Of a stretch of 64,000 nt of DNA, positions 11,781-64,000 are shown piece by piece (position 1 is the stretch's first letter; each line of letters begins with the position of its first letter). Under the pieces are notes generated by a model that was given only the letters and a program-made list of their open reading frames with translations, did no database searches and was not told the DNA's origin. The DNA is taken from contig CAMRHE010000206.1 in assembly GCA_947044405.1 (NCBI GenBank), forward strand, positions 806,001 to 870,000, given 5' to 3'. This DNA comes from Leptodactylus fallax (Eukaryota; Chordata; Amphibia; Anura; Leptodactylidae). A program made the translations under genes and the position numbers.

Positions 11781-14700
11781 GAGCAAGAGAAAACAAAATA
11801 TAAAAGCCAAGATGGTATCTGATCAGGGGTGGAGGAGAAGCTAGATTGTAGGGATATCAGTAGTACACATGAAAGAAAGCTGAAGTGGGACAGACAGTCA
11901 GGTGATGGGTGCAGGGAGAGGAAAAAAATGTTTTTGTGGGAGTTTATCTTAACAACAGTGCATATCCATCCTACTGAGTCATCTTTGCCCTAAGAAATAT
12001 ATAGAGCCCTAGATATCCATTTCCCAGTGGAGAAAATAACTTTATAACAGATTTATTTTCAAACATGTCCACTCACTGCGGCATTTGGACTTGGTATCTC
12101 CTTGGGACAGTTGGTCAACTAAGAGTGACCAAAGTTTTATTCTAATACAGAAAGTTTACCTGACCTCTTAATGCATATTCAGTAGTTTTTTTTTATCATG
12201 CCAATTCTAGTCACCAACTCCCCAGACAAAACCCACAAGAAATACCATGTATATACATACCCACCATAGAGAAGACACCAGGACAGAGAGAGATTGGCTC
12301 CATTCCCACCAGTCTCAAAATCTACAAAACCTATAAAATAACCACAAATCACCAGTGATATCTTGGTGACATCTTGTGGCCATAAAAAGAAACACACTCA
12401 AACTAAATTGTTACGATTGTTACTAATGACACAGTTTATCATGCGTGTATACCAGTAGTATTTCCATACTATGCTTCAAGTACTATACACATCATTACTT
12501 TGGAATTAACTCCTATGTTTAGGGTGTTTCTTTATCAATATCTATCCATTTATACATTTACAAACATCCACTTAAGTGATGATTATTATGTATTATCATC
12601 ATTTATCTTATATGTATTTATTGATTTTCCATTATTGATAATACTGCGGTATACTCATGTGCATTTTGACTAATAATGCTGATGACTTTGTCATCTACTC
12701 TTCTATTATATATTTAGTAGTTTTATGTCTTTTATGTAATTATACATTGTACCCACAACCTGTAGGTAGCAGTCTGTCATATTTATAACCTTTATTGTGG
12801 CTACATTCACAGTGGAGGTAAAACACCCCTGCCTTCAGGATTGATGGCTGTCTCAGTGGTCAGATCCTTACTGATCAGCAGTGGGGCTCTCAGAAGTGGA
12901 TAGAGGATACATATTTTTATGGCATAACCCTTAAAGAACTGAAAAAAGATAAAAATGTCAGCTCTGCTTTTGAGTGCTTATTTTCCCATTTATGAGATGT
13001 TGTCTCCCTCTTGTGGACTGCAAGTTAACAGCTGAAAATTAATATAGCAAAGTGAGAATTAGGGATGGGCAAACCATGGACAGCATGGAGTTCCATTTGG
13101 AAACTGTCCACTTTTAAAGAATGTGTTACGGTCAAAACAATCCATTAACCTTTGCCTTACTATTTAAACCTAATCCACTACTTTCTGAGGCCATACCATG
13201 AAATTATATTGGGTTTTAATGTGTGTTATTAGAAGCTAATAATGGAGCATTTTTTTTTAGAGATTTTATAAACATTTTGTGTAAAAAGAACTAGCGAGCA
13301 TGAGTCATTTTAAACTCTTTTTACAACTTGGACAAGGAGGCGTGACTTATCAAAAATTGCATAAGCTAGTGTGAAAGGGACATGGTTTAGGATCTACAAT
13401 TGTGTATGAAAATGTTGCCACTTTTGTAAACTAAGCCTACAAGTAGGTTATGTAAGTTTAGACTAGACATTATAAAGATGCACCTGATTTATTATCCAGC
13501 ACCAGTCACTGTGATAAACCTGGTGCAGATTAAGGCTTTCTAGACTAATTTGCATAGTCCAATTATTTTGGTTTAGTAAATCTGCCATATACTGTATACA
13601 GAGTAAATCACACATACACAATGCTTCATAGCTCCAGTACACTTTAACCAAGAGTAATTGATACATGGGATAAATAATTTGGATATGGCATACACCCAAA
13701 GCACTTGAAAGACAGAATCATTTGTTTTCTGCATAGAACTGCATGACAGAAATTATTGCTTGTTTTATTGTACTATTGAGTTATTATCCTATTCTCACTT
13801 GTGACATTTGCACAGCAGTTAAAAACTTGTAAAGCGTTTCACTTGTGCTTTGCTATGTTATTGAATTTTAAGAAGCGGAGATCATGTAAATCTTTTATGT
13901 TAGATTATATATATAGATAGATGGACAGATAAATAAAGATTGATAGATATTATAAAAATTGACAAAAAAGATAACTCAAAAAGGAGTTGTTGGAATTAAA
14001 TGTAACTTTCTTTGTGTAAATGTAATGATGCTATATGTCAGTGATTACAATATTAGAGTGGAAGGAAAAGTTTCTTGGGGAAAACTGTACAACTGAATGG
14101 ATACAAGTTGGGCATGGTGGCATACAGGTTCCGTATGGTATACTGCGGCACATTTTCTTGCAATATGAGGAAAAGTGCTGGCAACTACCTCTCAAAAGTT
14201 TGTGCTGTATTAAAAAAGTCCCTTTTTTTCATGTTGCATGAAAATGTGGTGCACTAGGCAAAAGTAGCCTCTGAGATCCTTTCTATAGGGCAGCAGGGGA
14301 AGCACTTATATTCATTTATATACTTTTTTGTCAATGATTGTAGTATGATAAATGTATTTTCTTGTTCTCGTACAGAAGTAAAGCTGCCATACATATTAGA
14401 TGTAAACTGGCCAAGCCTGCTGATGTTGATGCGACAGGCCAACCCTCTAAAGTGTATGGGAGTCTCCTGCTTCTCCCTTGATGGCAGATGTGGGGAAAAA
14501 GATAGGTAGGCCATGTTGGATTTCATGCTTGATTCTTTTGTTAGTGTTTTGTAGCAGCTTTCCTCATTTAGAACACATTTTGAGATGGAAAGCTGTCAGT
14601 CCAATGAGCACTTGCATGACAGTTATCTAGTGTTATGTTGGGTTGCATCAAGGGAAAGCCTCCATTAAACATGTACTTGTGGGTGACATTGGAGCAGAGC

Positions 14701-14860
14701 ACTGTAAGCATCTCTGTCAACCAGCACTAAACCATAATCCTCTTGCCTATGGCAATGACATAACTCCTCTGGCATTGTGACATCATCAGCTTCCCTAAGC
14801 CAACAGCAGGGCAAACCACAAAACACTATGGATTTCCAGAACCTACACAATTTTACACCT

Positions 14861-15091
14861 TAAGGCTAAGCCCCACATTGCGGAAATGCATTGGCAACTT
14901 TTTTTGTTGCAGATCTTGTTTGAGGTTTTTTGAGCTAAAGCCAAGAATGGCTACAAAAGGAATGGGAAATATATAGAAAGTATTTATACTTCTACTTTCT
15001 GCACAATCCACTCCTGGCTTTGACTCAAAAAAACGCAGCAAAATCTGCAACAAAAAAAGCTGCGTTTTCGCAACATGGGGCCTCAGCCTAA
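14861..15091. mobile_element. MITE with GGCTAAGCCCCACATTGCGG ends
   Basis: The left end TAAGGCTAAGCCCCACATTG is mirrored by CAACATGGGGCCTCAGCCTA at the right. The inner arms AAAAACGCAGCAAAATCTGC and GCCAAGAATGGC also pair with the other half. Partial copies lie at 25190-25245 and 60176-60320. Confidence 0.7.
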
Positions 15092-15221
15092 TACTGGACA
15101 CAAGGTGACCTTCTGGCACTTTTTCTATATTGTTTAAAATTCTTTTTGGGAAATTGACAGCAGGCAGTGCTGCCATACTTTGTGTCAAAATTTAACCATT
15201 TCCTCAGAAACTAGACATTAC

Positions 15222-15658
15222 TTAAAGAGGACCTTTCACCACCTCCGCCAATTCTAGTTCTTAGCATCTGTTAATAGGAGCCAATTCACTGATTTCAGGG
15301 CAGTTGGAATTTTTGTTTCTGAACAACAAGTTCAGTTAGTTTTGGTGTCTGATGTGTTATTTAAGCTCTGTAATGTTAGAAGGGCGGTGTCAGTCAGGGG
15401 GGCGTGATTCAGAGCTCCAATCAGAGGCATCCAATGTCAGAGCTCAGAATTACACCTTTGTCTGCTCCTGCCTGACACCGCCCTCCTGACAGTATAGAGC
15501 CTAAATAACTTATCAGACACCAAAACTAACAGCATTGATTGCTCAGTAATGGTGAGGGATAGAGAAAAAAATCCAACTGTTCCAGAATAAGTGGAGCAGA
15601 GACTATTAAATGATACATAGAACTGGACTTGTTGGAGGTGGCGAAAGCTCCTCTTTAA
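15222..15658. mobile_element. MITE with TTAAAGAGGACCTTTCACCA ends
   Basis: The left end TTAAAGAGGACCTTTCACCA pairs with the right end GGCGAAAGCTCCTCTTTAA. Inner blocks also pair (TTGGTGTCTGATGTGTTATT against AACTTATCAGACACCAAAAC). Confidence 0.65.
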
Positions 15659-16117
15659 AACTTCTGACAATAATACTTTGAGGAATACTTTTATAAATTG
15701 ACATAGACAGTTTTTGGTGTGTATGTACATCATTTATAAAGCATTTTGCCCAGTGCACTTTATCTGCCTTTCTTTGCTCACTGCACTTTAACTGCCATCT
15801 TTTCGCTTCAGGGCAATAAAAACTGCTAGTAATTCTTTGATACGCAAGCGATCACACAGGTCTTCAAAAGAATATGGAAATCCATCAAGGTCCCGTCTTA
15901 TGGTCTGGCCATTTGCTTTACTGAATCTTATTTATGGTGGGCTCTGCTTAGAGAGGTCTACCCTTGCAAATATTCATTATAGAATCCAAATTCATCCAAT
16001 AATTCATTTACTGACACGTTAGCACTTAAAACATTTTGGATATCGGGTACCGGACCAATAAAACTACATTTATACAAAAGACACAAGATATGTTTAGTTT
16101 ATAATGCATATTAGTCT

Positions 16118-16120
16118 TTT

Positions 16121-16123
<3 letters not shown>
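16118..16123 (-). promoter_or_regulatory. Possible polyadenylation signal of the minus-strand mucin
   Basis: AATAAA on the minus strand, about 410 bases after the stop codon and just upstream of a (TA)n tract in plus coordinates. It is the first AATAAA well placed for a 3' UTR that I noticed. The choice is uncertain because AATAAA also overlaps the stop codon. Confidence 0.35.

Positions 16124-16124
<1 letters not shown>

Positions 16125-16164
<40 letters not shown>
16125..16164. repeat. (TA)n microsatellite
   Basis: About 20 TA units in the 3' flank of the minus-strand mucin. Confidence 0.9.
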
Positions 16165-16167
<3 letters not shown>

Positions 16168-16534
16168 ATCCATCAGCTTTTCTAATAGTACTGTATGTGT
16201 GCTCTAGATATAGAAATGTGAACAAGCTGCAAGATATTTGTCTGCCTATATATTAATGTGCCAGAATGATAATACATAGAATAATGTATGTGTGGTTTCA
16301 AAACCATATGGGAAATAGTATAAATGCTAAACTTATATTATCCCATACTATCCAATATATACATTTTTTTGAATTCTTTGGATTTAGATGATATAATTAA
16401 TGATAATCTACAGGTTTTATAATAATATAGATTATATCACCATAAATAAATCTTTTCTAAATATAATTGTGATATCTTCAAGACCAGGACTGGTTTAGCA
16501 GAATTTAGCAAAGGTATCATTTCTAGAAGTCATT

Positions 16535-63238
<46,704 letters not shown>

Positions 63239-64000
63239 CTATATTGATCATTAAGAATGCAAGAAAAAAATGAATGAATATAAAGTAGTATTGGGTACAA
63301 ATATCAACTTTAGGGTAGATTTTAGCGTTGTTCTATCTCAAATTCAGATTGACTTAATATATATTAAATATTCAGAAACCAATTAAACAAAAGCATTAAA
63401 GGGGTTTTCCGTGTTTTTTTTTTTTTAAAAAAAGGTCTATTAGTGCTATTAATGGGTTAATAAGTGCACCCAAATACCTTTAGCAGTGTTTTAAGTGATT
63501 TCTGGGTTTCTCTGCGAGCTCCTGGCATTCTCTGCATTTGTTTACATGGTGTAGCTTCCTGCTATGTAGCTTGCTGCCTAGCTTCCACACTACCTCCCTC
63601 TCACCCCCCCTTCCTCTTTCACTCCCTTACACCCCCCTCCCTGCCTCCCTAGTTATCCCGCCCACTACTAGCCTTTCCCAACTAACTAACTCAGCCCACC
63701 CCCCCACCACATCATACTTACCTGTCTTCCTCTTTAGCCTTCCCTTCTGGAACGGCTCCTCCTTTTCTTTCCACTCTCCTGGCTGTGCGCAAGCTAGAGA
63801 CTCCTGTGCAGTAGAGATGGAGTGCCATCTCTACTATGCATGTGTCAGAGGCACCTCCGGACTGCACAAGCGCTAGCAGAGTGAAAGAAGGAAGAGGAGC
63901 CGTTCCCACCGAGGAAGACACGTAAGTATGATGGGGTGGAGAGGGGGGAGCACTGGTGACATTCCGTTTCGGAAACGGGGAAACGGAACGTCACTAGATT
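63239..64000. other. Right edge: mucin intron with part of an inverted-repeat element
   Basis: From 63395 (ATTAAAGGGGTTTTCCGTG) the sequence is repeat-like, with a C/T-rich stretch at 63595-63715. Inverted blocks CATACTTACCTGTCTTCCTC (63713) and GAGGAAGACACGTAAGTATG (63911) face each other. The next upstream VWD3 exon is not in the window. Confidence 0.5.

Larger units (their letters stand above)
2966..16117. other. Region between the two convergent mucin genes, no host gene recognised
   Basis: Contains only mobile-element remnants and tandem repeats, annotated separately. The stretches 3475-4690, 6561-8089 and 11781-14860 show no coding pattern. Bases 7878-7906 are a T run. The remaining short open frames lack splice context and recognisable motifs. 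Confidence 0.5.

Noticed and set aside
63464..63921. Pro/Ser-rich open frames at the right edge
   Set aside because: They arise from a C/T-rich low-complexity stretch within a repeat, not from a mucin segment in frame with the neighbouring exons.

Overview
The window is vertebrate nuclear DNA, most likely from a frog (anuran amphibian). The evidence is split genes with GT/AG introns, two gel-forming mucin genes, Tc1, piggyBac and L1-type transposons, and many short inverted-repeat elements in an AT-rich background. The assignment to frogs is an inference from the style of these repeats. No bacterial genes, operons, CRISPR arrays or RNA genes are visible.

The main content is a gel-forming mucin gene on the minus strand, of the MUC2/MUC5 type. 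I rebuilt fourteen exons by hand between 63238 and 16535. Every intron starts with GT and ends with AG, every phase matches, and the exon lengths sum to 7035 bases (2344 codons plus stop). In transcript order the protein has: the end of the third von Willebrand D assembly (VWD end, C8, TIL, E-like segment); a 5.5 kb exon with eight CysD modules alternating with Ser/Thr/Pro-rich mucin segments at an exact 639-base period; a VWC-like region; and a C-terminal cystine knot (CTCK). The 5' part (signal peptide, D1, D2, most of D3) lies beyond the right edge. No D4 assembly is found between the mucin exon and the VWC region, and the phases join directly without one.

A second mucin gene runs on the plus strand at the left edge. 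Only its last two exons are inside (1051-1168 and 2663-2849), coding a CTCK domain with the same intron phase as the minus-strand gene. The two genes are therefore tail-to-tail paralogues, about 13.7 kb apart.

Layout: 1-2965, 3' end of the plus-strand mucin; 2966-16534, intergenic, holding MITEs, an L1 tail and small tandem arrays; 16535-63238, minus-strand mucin. Its introns hold a 2.8 kb piggyBac copy (21171-23967), two decayed Tc1 copies (31313-32507, 33970-34907), a 5 kb GC-rich satellite of about 54 units of 92 bases (38165-43170), and a Tc1 copy with an intact 339-residue transposase (43366-44962).

The points most worth following are the D4-less architecture with eight nearly identical CysD units, a pair of adjacent 84-base VWC-tail exons that look like alternative exons, and the CpG-rich intronic satellite.
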